NCBI RefSeq assembly: GCF_041200175.1 | Contig: NZ_CP165727.1 | Location: 8,240,001 to 8,304,000 of the forward strand | Source of the DNA: Streptomyces sp. R33 | GTDB taxonomy: Bacteria; Actinomycetota; Actinomycetes; Streptomycetales; Streptomycetaceae | Direction of reading: 5' to 3' | Length of the DNA stretch: 64,000 nt | Shown here: piece after piece, positions 15,320-24,448 of the stretch | Layout: each line of letters opens with the position of its first letter | Numbering within the stretch: the first letter of the stretch is position 1 | Made by a program: the position numbers and the translations under genes | The notes under the pieces: model-generated | The model's input: only the letters and a program-made list of their open reading frames with translations | Databases searched by the model: none | What the model was told of the DNA's origin: nothing

Positions 15320-17359
15320 TCAGCGCCAGGAGGGATGCCCCTCGGCGCCGCCGCCGGTGGTGAGGGTACGCTCGCCGGTCTTGTCCGCGCGCACGGCCCA
15401 GATCACGGGCTTCTCGTACGGGCCGCGGACGAAGGCCACCCACGTGCCGTCGACGGACCAGGCGGGGTCCATCTCGTGGGCGCTGGTGGCGACCAGTTCA
15501 CGATCGTTACTGCCGTCGGCGTCCACGAGGCGGATGTCGCCCTGCGTGCCCGTGCCGTAGGTCCCCGCCGTATAGGCGAAGGTGGAGCCGTCGGGTGACC
15601 ACACCGGGTCGAGTGCCGGACGGGGCAGCCGGGTCACCTGCTGTGGGGCGCGGCTCGGGGCGGCGGGGTCGACCAGGTGGATCTGCCAGTTCTCGGGCGC
15701 CGTCTGCAGACAGACCGCGATGCTCTTGCCGTCCGGCGACCACGCGGGATCCTCGACCTGGCTCCCGCCCGAGGTGAGCTGGCGGGCCGTGCCGTCGGCG
15801 ACGCCGACCACGAACAGCTGCTGGACACCGTCCTCCTTGCGGAGCACGGCGAGCTGGCTGCCGTCCGGAGACCAGGACACCCTGCCGCCGGCGATGGAGG
15901 TGATCCGCCGGGCGTTCGAACCGTCGGCATTGGCGGTCCAGACGGCCGTGCCCTCGGGTGTGCTGCGGGTGAACGCGAACGACCTGCGGTCAGGGGACCA
16001 CTGGGGCAGGGTGTCGCATGCGCCTGCGCCCCCTGCGATGAGCCCCACGGGCTTCTCTGTCGCGGCGTCCCGGCGGGCGATGACGCTGTGGCAGGTCCCG
16101 GGCCAGCCCGGGGCGGTGTCCTGCCGGATCAGCAGGGGATCGGCCGGGAACGGGGCAGGGGCAGGGGCGGATCCGGTGGGCGTGGCGGCGCCGGGCTTGG
16201 AATTGTCCTTGGTGGAGTCGCTCCAGGGCTGCCACACGTACAGGCCGACGACCGCGAGAGAAGCCACGAGCGCCGCCGCCACCACCGCGCGGCGCCGCCG
16301 GGGCCTGTCTGCATCTGCATCCGCCTGCGGTACCTGCGCAGGGGCGGGGGCGGGGGAGAGCCGCGCCGCGGGTCCCGTCACGGTGCGCGGCTGTTCCGTA
16401 CGGGGCTCCACGACGACCGGCGGGACGGCGTCCGGTACCGCGAGGTCCTGCGCCGTGTCCGACGGGCCGTCCGGCACGGTGGGACGCACCGCCGGTTCCG
16501 GGGGCGGGAGCAGTTGCGTTGCCGCCTCCGGCAGCCAGGAGCCACCGTCCGGGTGGCGGACGGTGAGAGTGTCGAGGAAGGCGGCCGGGGTGGGCCGCGC
16601 CGCCGGGTCCTTGGACAGGCAGGCACCGATGGCTTCGCGGAGTTCACCGGGCACCGCCGTCAGGTCCGGCTCCTCGTAGACCACCTTGAAGTGCCTGGCC
16701 GCGGAGGGGCCGTCACCGAAGGGGGCGCCACCCGCCGCCTGGGTGAGCACCACCCCTAGAGCGAACATGTCGACCGCAGGGGTGACCGCGCCACCACCGG
16801 TGAGCTGCTCGGGTGCCAGGAATCCCGGGGTGCCGACCTGCAGCCCGGTCTGTGTCAGGGACGTTCCGTCCAGGGCGCGCGCGATGCCGAAATCGATGAC
16901 ACGCGGCCCGTCCTCCGCGACGATGATGTTCGCGGGCTTGAGATCGCGGTGGATGACCCCCGCTCGGTGGATCGCCTCGAGTGCCTCGGCCAGGCCGGCC
17001 GCCAGGACGGTGAGCGTGTCCAGAGGCAGCGATCCGACGCGCGCGAGTACCGCTTGCAGGGTGGGACCGGGCACGAAGGCCGTCACCAGCCAGGCCGGCT
17101 CCCCGTCCGGGTCGGCGTCGACCACCGGCGCGGTGTGGAAGCCGCCGACCCGCCGCGCGGCCGCGACCTCGTCGGCGAACCTGCGCTTGAACCCGGGCTC
17201 GGTGCTCAACTCGGGACGTACGACCTTGACGGCGACCGCACGGCCGGACTGGGAACGGCCCAGGTAGACCACGCCCATGCCCCCCTGGCCGAGCCGTCCC
17301 ACCAGCCGGTAGCGACCCTCGCCGAGCGAGGTGGGATCGCCCGTTTCGAGCGGCTTCAT
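15320..17359 (-). CDS. Transmembrane Ser/Thr protein kinase with extracellular beta-propeller
   Basis: A 679-residue protein. Residues 15-275 are an active-looking Hanks-type kinase domain: glycine loop GQGGMGVVYLG (25-35), Lys45, catalytic loop HRDLKPANII (137-146), DFG at 156-158 and APEQLTGGG. A Pro-rich, disordered juxtamembrane stretch follows. One membrane helix (VVAAALVASLAVVGLYVW) lies near residue 365. The extracellular C-terminal part contains PD40/TolB-like blades, with WSPDRRSFAFTR, WSPDGSQLAVLRK, WSPDGKSIAVC and WSPDGSTFAYTAG repeats. No PASTA domains are present. The propeller may sense a cell-envelope or extracellular ligand. The gene is monocistronic, with 380 bases of noncoding DNA upstream. 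Confidence 0.92.
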   Translation of the reverse strand: MKPLETGDPTSLGEGRYRLVGRLGQGGMGVVYLGRSQSGRAVAVKVVRPELSTEPGFKRRFADEVAAARRVGGFHTAPVVDADPDGEPAWLVTAFVPGPTLQAVLARVGSLPLDTLTVLAAGLAEALEAIHRAGVIHRDLKPANIIVAEDGPRVIDFGIARALDGTSLTQTGLQVGTPGFLAPEQLTGGGAVTPAVDMFALGVVLTQAAGGAPFGDGPSAARHFKVVYEEPDLTAVPGELREAIGACLSKDPAARPTPAAFLDTLTVRHPDGGSWLPEAATQLLPPPEPAVRPTVPDGPSDTAQDLAVPDAVPPVVVEPRTEQPRTVTGPAARLSPAPAPAQVPQADADADRPRRRRAVVAAALVASLAVVGLYVWQPWSDSTKDNSKPGAATPTGSAPAPAPFPADPLLIRQDTAPGWPGTCHSVIARRDAATEKPVGLIAGGAGACDTLPQWSPDRRSFAFTRSTPEGTAVWTANADGSNARRITSIAGGRVSWSPDGSQLAVLRKEDGVQQLFVVGVADGTARQLTSGGSQVEDPAWSPDGKSIAVCLQTAPENWQIHLVDPAAPSRAPQQVTRLPRPALDPVWSPDGSTFAYTAGTYGTGTQGDIRLVDADGSNDRELVATSAHEMDPAWSVDGTWVAFVRGPYEKPVIWAVRADKTGERTLTTGGGAEGHPSWR

Positions 17360-17742
17360 ATGTCCCCCGTTTCACACCTTGCGCAATGAACAGCCTCTCC
17401 CTACCCGTCGCGCCGTCCACCAGTCAAGCGAGGCCCATGCGGGACCCGACACGGATGCCCTTGGCAACCAGTGCTCCTGGGCCCCGCACCCGGCCGACGG
17501 CACGGCGTCCGGGGCCGGGGCAGACGACGGTCGTCCTGTCCGTCGCCGACTGCCGCACGAGCTCGTCGAGGCCCTCCGCAGTCTGTACGGCCACCCGTTT
17601 TGGACTACCCCCGGCACATCCCCGACGGGCATAGTCGAGCTCCGCCGCCAGGCCCGCGCCCGCCTATGCAGTTGACCGAGGCGCAGGACCTGATGGGACC
17701 GCCAGGACCACTGAACGGCTCGCAGCGGCCCGGGATTGGACA
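17360..17742. other. Intergenic region upstream of the kinase gene
   Basis: About 380 bases. It holds the kinase promoter on one side and the lost 5' end of the AraC remnant on the other. No gene was recognised. Confidence 0.4.
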
Positions 17743-18116
17743 AGTCGGTGGGCCGTGGTCGACGACGCCCTGGCGGAACGGGTGACCGACCGTCCGCCTG
17801 TTTCGCCTCTGATGACTGAGGCATGGAACGAGCTTTGGTCCAGTCGTGGCGGGATGGCCGTTCGCGAGCTGTGCCGGACTACCGGAAGGGGAAGCCGACG
17901 CATAGAGACTCTCTTCCGTGAGCACGTAGGGATCCCGCCGCAGACCCTGTCCCGGATCATTCGGTTCCAGTACGCTCTCAAACTGCCGTCCCGATTACCG
18001 CTCTCTGGCCGAGCTCGCGGCCATGAGCGGATACCACGACCAGCACACATGAACCGGGACTTTCGGACTCTGTCCGGTTATACCCCAGGCAATTACGCGA
18101 TCTCATGGACACCGAC
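17743..18116 (+). pseudogene. AraC-family regulator remnant (DNA-binding domain)
   Basis: Only the C-terminal HTH domain of an AraC/XylS regulator is left. The first frame reads RWAVVDDALAERV, AWNELWSSRGGMAVRELCRT and GIPPQTLSRIIRFQYAL. The second helix-turn-helix is split over two frame changes: DYRSLAELAAMSGYHDQ is in a different frame between about 17990 and 18045, after which HMNRDFRTLSGYTPGNY returns to the first. The N-terminal effector domain is missing. At least two indels make the gene nonfunctional. Confidence 0.75.
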
Positions 18117-18374
18117 CTGACCGACACCCGCGGTGTCGTCTCCCTGCTGTCGGAACTGAAGGAGGCTGGGGCGCAGGAGGCGGTGCAGCGGCTGCTCGCT
18201 CGGCAACCCGCCGCCCACGCCGACCTGACCAGCCCGCTCGGCATCGTTTTGCTGTCAGCACTGATGGAGGCCGGCACGAAGGAGAATGTCATTCCGAAGT
18301 ACGGGAGAGAGACGGACGGTCGCACCGCGGCACCATGGACATGGAGTGAGCTGTACAACGGGCCAAGCGTTTAG
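18105..18374 (+). pseudogene. Truncated tandem-repeat protein remnant
   Basis: An 89-residue frame with two repeat units, LLSELKEAGAQEAVQRLLAR and LLSALMEAGTKENVIPKYGR, joined to the terminal block ETDGRTAAPWTWSEL. Streptomyces proteins of this kind usually carry many such helical repeats (LLxxLxEAGAxEQVxALLxR) before that same end. Only the last one and a half repeats are left, and the start overlaps the AraC remnant, so this is likely a 3' scrap of a larger gene. Confidence 0.55.
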
Positions 18375-18710
18375 ACCGAACCACAACGTAGATAGACCGG
18401 CTCACTTCAAAGGGACGCTCCTCGGGGTGGTTCGGATGAACGGCATCGCGACGTGCCTGACTTGCTGGCCCACAGATCCTCCGCCTGAAACGGATGAACG
18501 TGCGCCCCACCTGACCGTCAGGGGCGCTGGCGGATCCACTCGGTCCGGGGCGCTGCTGTGTCTGCTGTCGGGGCGGATGGTCCGGGGTGCTGAGAGCGAT
18601 GACATTCGGAGGCCGACCCTAGGCGGCACACGACTGCTGCACGGCGCCGCTGCCCGCGCGCCAGGGACTATTCGCCGGAGACTCTCTGCCTTCTCTGGCG
18701 AGAATGAACC
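18375..18710. other. Intergenic region, nothing recognised
   Basis: About 335 bases between a gene scrap and the CdiI-like gene, with no recognised coding or regulatory sequence. Confidence 0.35.
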
Positions 18711-19135
18711 ATGGACCGTCTCTTGCACCTCGGCCGTACGCTCGATGAGCTGGACCCACCCCGCTGGGCGCCTCCTGTCTCTGACGCGACCCGTCTGGTC
18801 CGCAAGGTCCATGAGCTGCGGCGCATTCCGCTGGGTGAACTCGGGCCGGCGGATCTGCGGACCCTCATCTCGCAGCAGGTGGCGCTGTCGTACGTGCTTC
18901 CGCTCGCCGTGCGCTTGCTGCTCGAGGAGCCGCTGCTCGACGCCTACTTCTACGAGGGCGACCTCCTGCTCGCCACCGCCAGCGTCCCCGTTCGGCCTGG
19001 TCCCTGCTGCCGGACCTCGCCGCGCAGCTCTCTGCCGTGATCACGGCATTGCCGGAGGAAGTCCTCGCAGGCCTGCCCCGCGGCGCCGCCGAAGAACTCG
19101 CCCGATTCGTCGCGCGCGCCGAATCGCTTTGCTGA
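18711..19135 (+). pseudogene. CdiI-like (contact-dependent inhibition immunity type) gene with one frameshift
   Basis: The first frame, from the ATG at 18711, gives MDRLLHLGRTLDELDPPRW, DATRLVRKVHELRRIPLGEL and VLPLAVRLLLEEPLLDAYFY, ending in EGDLLLATASVP. This matches the compact helical family annotated as contact-dependent growth inhibition immunity proteins (CdiI_2 type). After a frame change near 18985 the expected C terminus continues as AWSLLPDLAAQLSAVITALP and GAAEELARFVARAESLC with a stop at 19135. The two halves add up to the usual length of about 140 residues. Either the gene is broken or a single base is missing in the sequence. Confidence 0.65.
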
Positions 19136-19377
19136 TGAAGGCGCGGGTGAACGAAGCCCCCGACTCCGCTCCAGGGCGCGCGATGGTCCACCCCTGCGCG
19201 GCAGTAACCCCGAACACGGGCCGACACAGCCCTCTCTCCCGGTCGCTAGGTTGGCTGTCGGCGGTCGCGTGAAAGTGCACAGGGCGGTACGCGGAAACGG
19301 ACTCTGGCGCTGATCTTGTGACGGCCGCAGGGGGGCAGGCTTGCGGGTGACCGATGGTGGTCGAGGATGATGCGGGG

Positions 19378-20514
19378 ATGACTGATCAAGTCCCCTTCCT
19401 GATTCCGGCACCCGTGTTCGATGACGAGCGCATACCCGTGCTCGTCGGCGGCTCGGCGACAGCCGGGCGCTACATGGTGGGTGGTGCCGTCGTCGTCATA
19501 GGTCCGGCCGGAACGGTGATCATCGCGAAAGCAGGAGATGCCCCTGGTGTGAGCGGTGTATGGAACGCGGAGGAGGTCCGTCTGCTCGGGCCTGCACCGG
19601 GGCCGGTAGCAGAGCGACTCATGGGGTCGCCCCGGGGCGGGGACGAAGGCCCGTTTCCGGTCCACATCGCGGTCGGTGTGGGGGACGAAGTTCTCTACCT
19701 GGGCACCAGCCAGGTAAGCCGGGCCAGCGCATCCGACGGCGTCATGACCGACTGCGAATTGCGCCTTGAATCCCCGCTGAGCAGGGACTCGCTCGACCGA
19801 GTACGTCCACCGCTCCCCGCGGGGGACCTGCCGGGCCTGGAGTGGCTCAGGCATGTGAACGGCGACAGGGCGGCAGCGCTGAATGAGTTCATCTCCGGCT
19901 GGTACCCGGCTCCCACCGAGTCGGAGACCGAAGAGGCCGATCCTCCCACCCCCCGCACCGCGTCTCCCCTGCCCGATGGGCTGAGACAGCTGTACCGGCT
20001 TGCGGAGCGGCGGCCGTACGTCCTCGGAGTCCAGAACAGAATCCTGCCCGAGACCCGCCTGCAAACCGACCTTCGCGGGGAGATGCGGATCTTTGGCGAC
20101 GAGAGCCAAGGAGGCTTCTTCTGGTCACTCCTCTGGACGCTCGACGAACCGGAGGTCGATCCGACGGTCTGGTTCGGTGAGTTCGATGAGGAACCGATCG
20201 CCGAACAGGAGCCGCTCAGCGGCTTTCTGATCCAGTTCTCCCTCTTCGAGGCTTCCATGGGCGCCGACCATTTGGCCCTGCCCCGCAGACTCACCGCACC
20301 ACAGGTCGAGCTGATCACCCAAGTCCTCCAGCCCGTGCCACTGCGTCCCTTCTGGCCCTGGGTTCCCACGCGCTTCTACGTGGCACCCGGCCTGGTGATG
20401 CGTGTCGGCAGCGAGGATGGCGAAGAATTCGACGCCTGGGCTGGGGCCACCCACCGAACCGCTTTGAGCCCGCTGGCCGACCTCCCCATCGACTGGCTCC
20501 GCTTCGACGGCTGA
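19378..20514 (+). CDS. SUKH/SMI1-KNR4-like protein
   Basis: A 378-residue acidic protein counted from the ATG at 19378 (GAGG 12 bases upstream); an in-frame GTG 24 bases earlier is an alternative. The first half (VPFLIPAPVFDDERIPVLVG) is unassigned. The second half carries the SUKH-like block LPDGLRQLYRLAERRPYVLG, RLQTDLRGEMRIFGDESQGG, FFWSLLWTLDEPEVDPTVWF and EPLSGFLIQFSLFEASM, typical of SMI1/KNR4-fold proteins that often act as immunity proteins against polymorphic toxins. The position between CdiI-like and DUF4241-like genes supports an immunity role. No toxin gene is adjacent. Confidence 0.65.
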   Translation: MTDQVPFLIPAPVFDDERIPVLVGGSATAGRYMVGGAVVVIGPAGTVIIAKAGDAPGVSGVWNAEEVRLLGPAPGPVAERLMGSPRGGDEGPFPVHIAVGVGDEVLYLGTSQVSRASASDGVMTDCELRLESPLSRDSLDRVRPPLPAGDLPGLEWLRHVNGDRAAALNEFISGWYPAPTESETEEADPPTPRTASPLPDGLRQLYRLAERRPYVLGVQNRILPETRLQTDLRGEMRIFGDESQGGFFWSLLWTLDEPEVDPTVWFGEFDEEPIAEQEPLSGFLIQFSLFEASMGADHLALPRRLTAPQVELITQVLQPVPLRPFWPWVPTRFYVAPGLVMRVGSEDGEEFDAWAGATHRTALSPLADLPIDWLRFDG

Positions 20515-20645
20515 CCATCACAAAATCGGCGACAGAGCCCGGAAACGTGCACAGCCCTGGGACACAGCGCAGGTTCCCAGTGGCTGTCCGAAGCTGAGCC
20601 ATCCGCCTGCGGACGGCTTGCCGGGTGGTCGTAGACTCGCGCGCC

Positions 20646-21683
20646 ATGGAAGAGACGTTCGAGCTGGGGGCCATCAGTTGCCCGTCCGGCACCCTGGTGC
20701 TCATTGACGGTGGTTACCTGGGGCTGTGGAGCGGGGAGCTGTCGCCGGCGGACATCGATCCGGCTTCCTTGGGTATTGAAGACGCTGCAATGGCCGCCGA
20801 CGTCACGGGCGCCATTGACTTCGTGGTCACCGGGCCGGACGCTTCCGAAGCCGTTCGGTGCTTTGGCCGCCAGCCAGGCTCCAGGCTCCATGACATCCCG
20901 GCCTCGGAAGCCGCCGAATTCGAGGCGACTTTCGATGAGCACTGCCGATCTTCCGGCCTTGACGCGAGGCTGGAGGCCCTGCCGGTTCGGGAGGCCCATG
21001 CCCACAGGGCCCGTCGGACAGGCGAAGAGGGCGGTGGCAGCTTTTTGATGTTCGGCGTGCCCGTCGTTGCAGTAGGTGGCGTACCCCGAAGTCGGCACCT
21101 GCCCGTACTGGCTACACGGGTCGACTATGGCGACGGTGTCGGGGAACGCTGGTCCGAGATCTCGATCCGGATGAGTGAGGGCCAGGTGACGTCATCGGTT
21201 TCCTTGGGTGACATCGGCGTGGACTGGGCACGTGTGCTTTTCGGCGATGCCGACGCCCTGAGCCTCTGGCAGCACGATGAGCCGGTGGACGGCTTGGCCG
21301 ATGTGGCGTTCTGGGGTGCCGCGGCAGACGAAGCGGCTGCAACGTTTGCTGCACCCGAACTGGGCGAGCTTGGCGAGGACGGTGTTCGCGGGTGGACTGG
21401 CCTGCCCGTCTCGGAGGCAATGCACAGAGCACGCGCCCTGTTGAGATGGAAGGACGAGACTGGACGGCGCATGGCGGTGGACTTCCGACCGCACTCCCAT
21501 CACTGGCAGATCATGCGCGAGGTACGTGCTTCGCAAGTCGGGGCCGGATCCGTGGAACTCGGTGATGCCCGAGTACTGTGCGCAATGACGAGCTGGGGCG
21601 ATGGCTTCTTCCCGGTGATCGCCGATCTGGATTCATCGGGTGGCCTCCTCGCAGTGCGAGTGTGCTTCTCCGACGTGCCCTGA
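20646..21683 (+). CDS. DUF4241-like protein
   Basis: A 345-residue soluble acidic protein; the ATG at 20646 begins the conserved MEETFELGAISCPSGTLVLI, which resembles the N terminus of DUF4241 proteins. The end (LCAMTSWGDGFFPVIADLDS, LLAVRVCFSDVP) resembles the GWGDGxYPV block of that family. The middle 150 residues are variable, and the protein is longer than simple DUF4241 members, so extra domains may be inserted. DUF4241 proteins are found among immunity proteins and as stand-alone hypotheticals. The gene follows the SUKH-like gene on the same strand after 131 bases. Confidence 0.6.
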   Translation: MEETFELGAISCPSGTLVLIDGGYLGLWSGELSPADIDPASLGIEDAAMAADVTGAIDFVVTGPDASEAVRCFGRQPGSRLHDIPASEAAEFEATFDEHCRSSGLDARLEALPVREAHAHRARRTGEEGGGSFLMFGVPVVAVGGVPRSRHLPVLATRVDYGDGVGERWSEISIRMSEGQVTSSVSLGDIGVDWARVLFGDADALSLWQHDEPVDGLADVAFWGAAADEAAATFAAPELGELGEDGVRGWTGLPVSEAMHRARALLRWKDETGRRMAVDFRPHSHHWQIMREVRASQVGAGSVELGDARVLCAMTSWGDGFFPVIADLDSSGGLLAVRVCFSDVP

Positions 21684-22070
21684 ACAGCCGGCCCAGAGCG
21701 CGCGGGATGGGCACGTAGCGCCGTACCTCGGTGAGCACTTTCGTGGCTCTGGAAAGACCTTCGTAGGCGGAGATCATCTCGGTGACACCGTCGGCCGGTC
21801 TGCATAGCGTCGGCGGAGGTGGGCGATCAGGATGACGCGGTGATGGAGGAGGGAGACGCCAGCGCGTCCGGCCGTGAGGCGTTTCTGCAGCTTGATGTCA
21901 GGAGACTGCGACTCTGCCGCAGTCGGGCTGGACGACCGCTGCCGTCCATCAGACGGTCGCCGACGGCATCGCCCGTACGAAGGCCGAAGGCAGAGGCCGG
22001 CGGACCGACCTGCTGCGCCCCGTGACGCCGCAGGCTTGGTCCGCCACGCGAACGGCCGCTGAGCCGGCGC
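21684..22070. other. Intergenic region with an unassigned minus-strand fragment
   Basis: About 385 bases. A minus-strand stretch near 21690-21780 reads EMISAYEGLSRATKVLTEVR and RYVPIPRALGRLF, which looks protein-like, but it has no start, length or known family. The rest shows nothing. Confidence 0.35.
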
Positions 22071-22337
22071 TCAGGCCATCTCGTCACGGATCTCGTTGCG
22101 GTGCTCCTCGTAAACGAGTCGTGCCTCGTCGTTCGGGAGCGCCGGGGTCGTGAGGCCGCAGGCACAGGTCACCACCGTGAGGTCGGACAGAGCGCGCAGG
22201 GTGTGCCCCTCGGGGCTGGTCCGGGTCGCCTCCGTCGGCTTCCTGTATCGGAGGTTGTGCAGGTAGTGGGGCGGGCGGACAGCGGCCGGGGCGACGGCGG
22301 CGCTGGTGTCGTCGAGGGTGAAACGGTGCTCGCTCAT
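22071..22337 (-). CDS. Small hypothetical protein
   Basis: An 88-residue protein from the ATG at 22337: MSEHRFTLDDTSAAVAPAAV, PPHYLHNLRYRKPTEATRTS, SDLTVVTCACGLTTPALPND. A single CxC pair may bind metal. Codon usage is normal for the genome. No family recognised and no obvious partner genes. Confidence 0.5.
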   Translation of the reverse strand: MSEHRFTLDDTSAAVAPAAVRPPHYLHNLRYRKPTEATRTSPEGHTLRALSDLTVVTCACGLTTPALPNDEARLVYEEHRNEIRDEMA

Positions 22338-22703
22338 GGGTCCAGTGTCCTCTGCCGGACGCGAGTAGCCTGCGCCCGCGCGGCAGAACACGACGCGAGC
22401 ATCACCGAGCTGGCCGCGGGGCAGCGGTGACCCTTCGCCGGTCCTTCGGGCGCGGAATTCGAGCCGAGCCTGCGGCCGCACTCGTGACCTGGAAGCCACT
22501 GGACGGTGGAGCCGGCGCCGCGGCGCCCACAGCCAGTCTCCCGCCCTCCCGGGCCGCAGCATCCCCCGACCCGTGGGCCGCCCCCCCCGCCCCGGCGGCC
22601 CGCCCCGGCGCCTGCTCCGGAGGTGGTGGGCCTGAGCCCCCCCCCCCGCGTCGGCGGGGAGCATGTCGGCGTCGGCTGAAAAGTGGACCAGTTTGGTTTC
22701 GGT
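22338..22703. other. Low-complexity GC-rich intergenic region with poly-C tracts
   Basis: About 365 bases. It includes runs of C near 22580 and an 11-base C run at 22637-22647. No protein or regulatory element was recognised. The CTGAAAAGTGGACCAGTTTGG stretch just before the istB remnant is probably the end region of an IS21-type element. Confidence 0.45.
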
Positions 22704-22850
22704 TCAGTCGTTGTCGTTGGCGGTGGGGGCGCGTCCGAGTTCGCGTCCTTTCATGCGGTAGGAATCTCCCTTGAGGTAGTGGACCTCGGCGTGGTGCACG
22801 AGGCGGTCGATCATGGCGGCGGCGACGGTCTCGTCGCCGAAGACAGCGCA
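22704..22850 (-). pseudogene. istB: 3' end of IS21-type istB (helper ATPase)
   Basis: The minus strand reads VFGDETVAAAMIDRLVHHAE, VHYLKGDSYRMKGRELGR and APTANDND before a stop at 22704. This is the characteristic C terminus of IstB helper ATPases. The rest of istB and all of istA are absent, so only one end of an IS21 element remains next to the polyprenyl synthetase gene. Confidence 0.8.
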
Positions 22851-23059
22851 TCAGGCACACTCCACGTTGGTGCGGCGAGGTAGCGCGCTGTGCTGCGGGT
22901 GCTGGCCGGCCTCCCTCCGGCTGCGGATCACGCTCTGCGTGGCTTGGCGGTCAAGGCCACCCGGTACCCCTCCTGAACCCGCCGCAACCGATCATGGGAC
23001 AAGCTCGTACCGCCGCACGTCTACAGCGGTGCCCCGACCCCGAGCAGGGAGAACGCGCC

Positions 23060-24130
23060 ATGACCCAGCAGATCCTCGAGCGTGTCGCCGGATATGAGCA
23101 GCGGTTCAACACGCTGTTCGAGCAGTACTTCGACACGGTGAGAGCCGGACTCGATGCGCCGTCGTTCAGCCGTTTCACTCCCGACTGCCTGCAGTTTCTC
23201 AGAGAGTTGTCCTTGCGGGGTGGGAAGCGGATACGGGTGGTTGTGCTGCATGAGGCGGCGCGTCTGGTGACGGACGAGCCGGTCGGAGGACTCGACGCCG
23301 CAGCGCTGAGCATCGAGCTGCTGCAGACGCACGGTCTGGTGCACGACGACCTCATCGACGACAGTCCCACCCGCCGCGGCGGCCCGTCCACCTATTACGC
23401 CTACCGTGAGCGGTTCTCCGAACACCCGCAGACGGCTCTCGGTCTGACCGTGCTCGCCGGCGACCTCGCTCTCGCCCTGTCCCTGCAGGTATTGCTGGAA
23501 GCGAAGACGTCTGGGGCGGTGCGGCAGGCCATGGTCGAGGCGCTCGCCCGAGCGGCGGCCGACACTTTCGTGGGCCAGATCATCGACCTGGAACGCGACT
23601 TCGTCGGCGCACCGGACGAGGACGCCCTCCACTGCGTGGCCGACTACAAGTCCGCCCGCTACTCGATCCTCGCGCCCATGCAGCTCGGACTCCTGGCCGC
23701 AGGCGCGCAGCCGGCGCTCTTCGAGACGGAGCTGCGCGAATATGCGCGGCTGGTGGGGATATGCGGGCAGATGCGCGATGACTACCTGGACCTGTTCGGA
23801 GACGCGGCCGCCATGGGCAAGCCGACCGGGACTGACATTCGCGACGGGAAACACAGCTACACCGTCCGTGCTCTGCTGGCGTCCGTCGACGACGCCGAGC
23901 GTCGCGTGGTGGAAGCCGCACTTGGTGACCCGTCCTGCACGCCGCAGACCATTGCTGCCGTTCGGGAGATCGGGGAGCGCCGGGGCGTGACAGTCAGGAT
24001 GCAGGCGGATATGCGCCGATATGCGCAGCAGGCGTCCGCGGTGGCCGCCGGGTGGCGGTCACAGTGGAGGGAGGAGTCGGTCACCTTCTTCGAGCAGCTG
24101 CCGCTGTGGAGCGTTGAGCGAGCCAGGTGA
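23060..24130 (+). CDS. Polyprenyl diphosphate synthase (GGPP synthase type)
   Basis: A 356-residue trans-isoprenyl diphosphate synthase. The ATG at 23060 follows AGGGAGAA; a longer frame adds 22 residues without support. Motifs: GGKRIRVVVLHEAARL (54-69), first aspartate-rich motif DDLIDD at 96-101 followed by TRRGG, and second motif DDYLD at 240-244 (usually DDxxD, here Asp240, Asp241, Asp244). The enzyme condenses IPP with allylic diphosphates in the cytoplasm. The residues before the first motif (SIELLQTHGLVHDD) fit C20-type actinobacterial enzymes. No terpene cyclase or carotenoid gene is nearby, so product length and pathway stay open. Confidence 0.9.
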   Translation: MTQQILERVAGYEQRFNTLFEQYFDTVRAGLDAPSFSRFTPDCLQFLRELSLRGGKRIRVVVLHEAARLVTDEPVGGLDAAALSIELLQTHGLVHDDLIDDSPTRRGGPSTYYAYRERFSEHPQTALGLTVLAGDLALALSLQVLLEAKTSGAVRQAMVEALARAAADTFVGQIIDLERDFVGAPDEDALHCVADYKSARYSILAPMQLGLLAAGAQPALFETELREYARLVGICGQMRDDYLDLFGDAAAMGKPTGTDIRDGKHSYTVRALLASVDDAERRVVEAALGDPSCTPQTIAAVREIGERRGVTVRMQADMRRYAQQASAVAAGWRSQWREESVTFFEQLPLWSVERAR

Positions 24131-24448
24131 CCAGCGCAGGCAGGCGAGTGCCTGGTCGGGGGTCGACCCGCGGGCTGCTGCTCATGAGGTCGCATCCGGT
24201 GGGTGCGCAGCGCTGGGCGGACGGCTGGAAGCCCGGCTCCGGGGCGGTGCGGGGGAGCGGCCCGGGGGCGTCCCGGCCGGGACACCTGGCGGTGGAGCCT
24301 GGCGTGCGGGTGCCGTCGGCGCGTGTGCGCTCGGAGCACCCCGGTCTTTTTTTGAATGGCGCGGCGACCCCGTCGCGCGCATCATGGGACAGGCGCGCCA
24401 AGGCTGGTCCCCGGGAACGGGGACCGCGAGAACAGGCCTCGGGGAGAG
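24131..24448. other. Leader region of the CAP-domain gene
   Basis: About 320 bases between two co-directional genes. It contains a run of seven T near 24350 that is unusual for this genome and a perfect hairpin at 24406-24425, described separately. No gene was recognised. Confidence 0.45.
24406..24425 (+). promoter_or_regulatory. Hairpin in the 5' leader of the CAP-domain gene
   Basis: GGTCCCCG at 24406-24413 pairs perfectly with CGGGGACC at 24418-24425 around the tetraloop GGAA, 23 bases upstream of the ATG. A GNRA-type loop on an 8-bp GC-rich stem so close to the start suggests an RNA element affecting translation or stability. No known riboswitch class could be matched. Confidence 0.45.
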
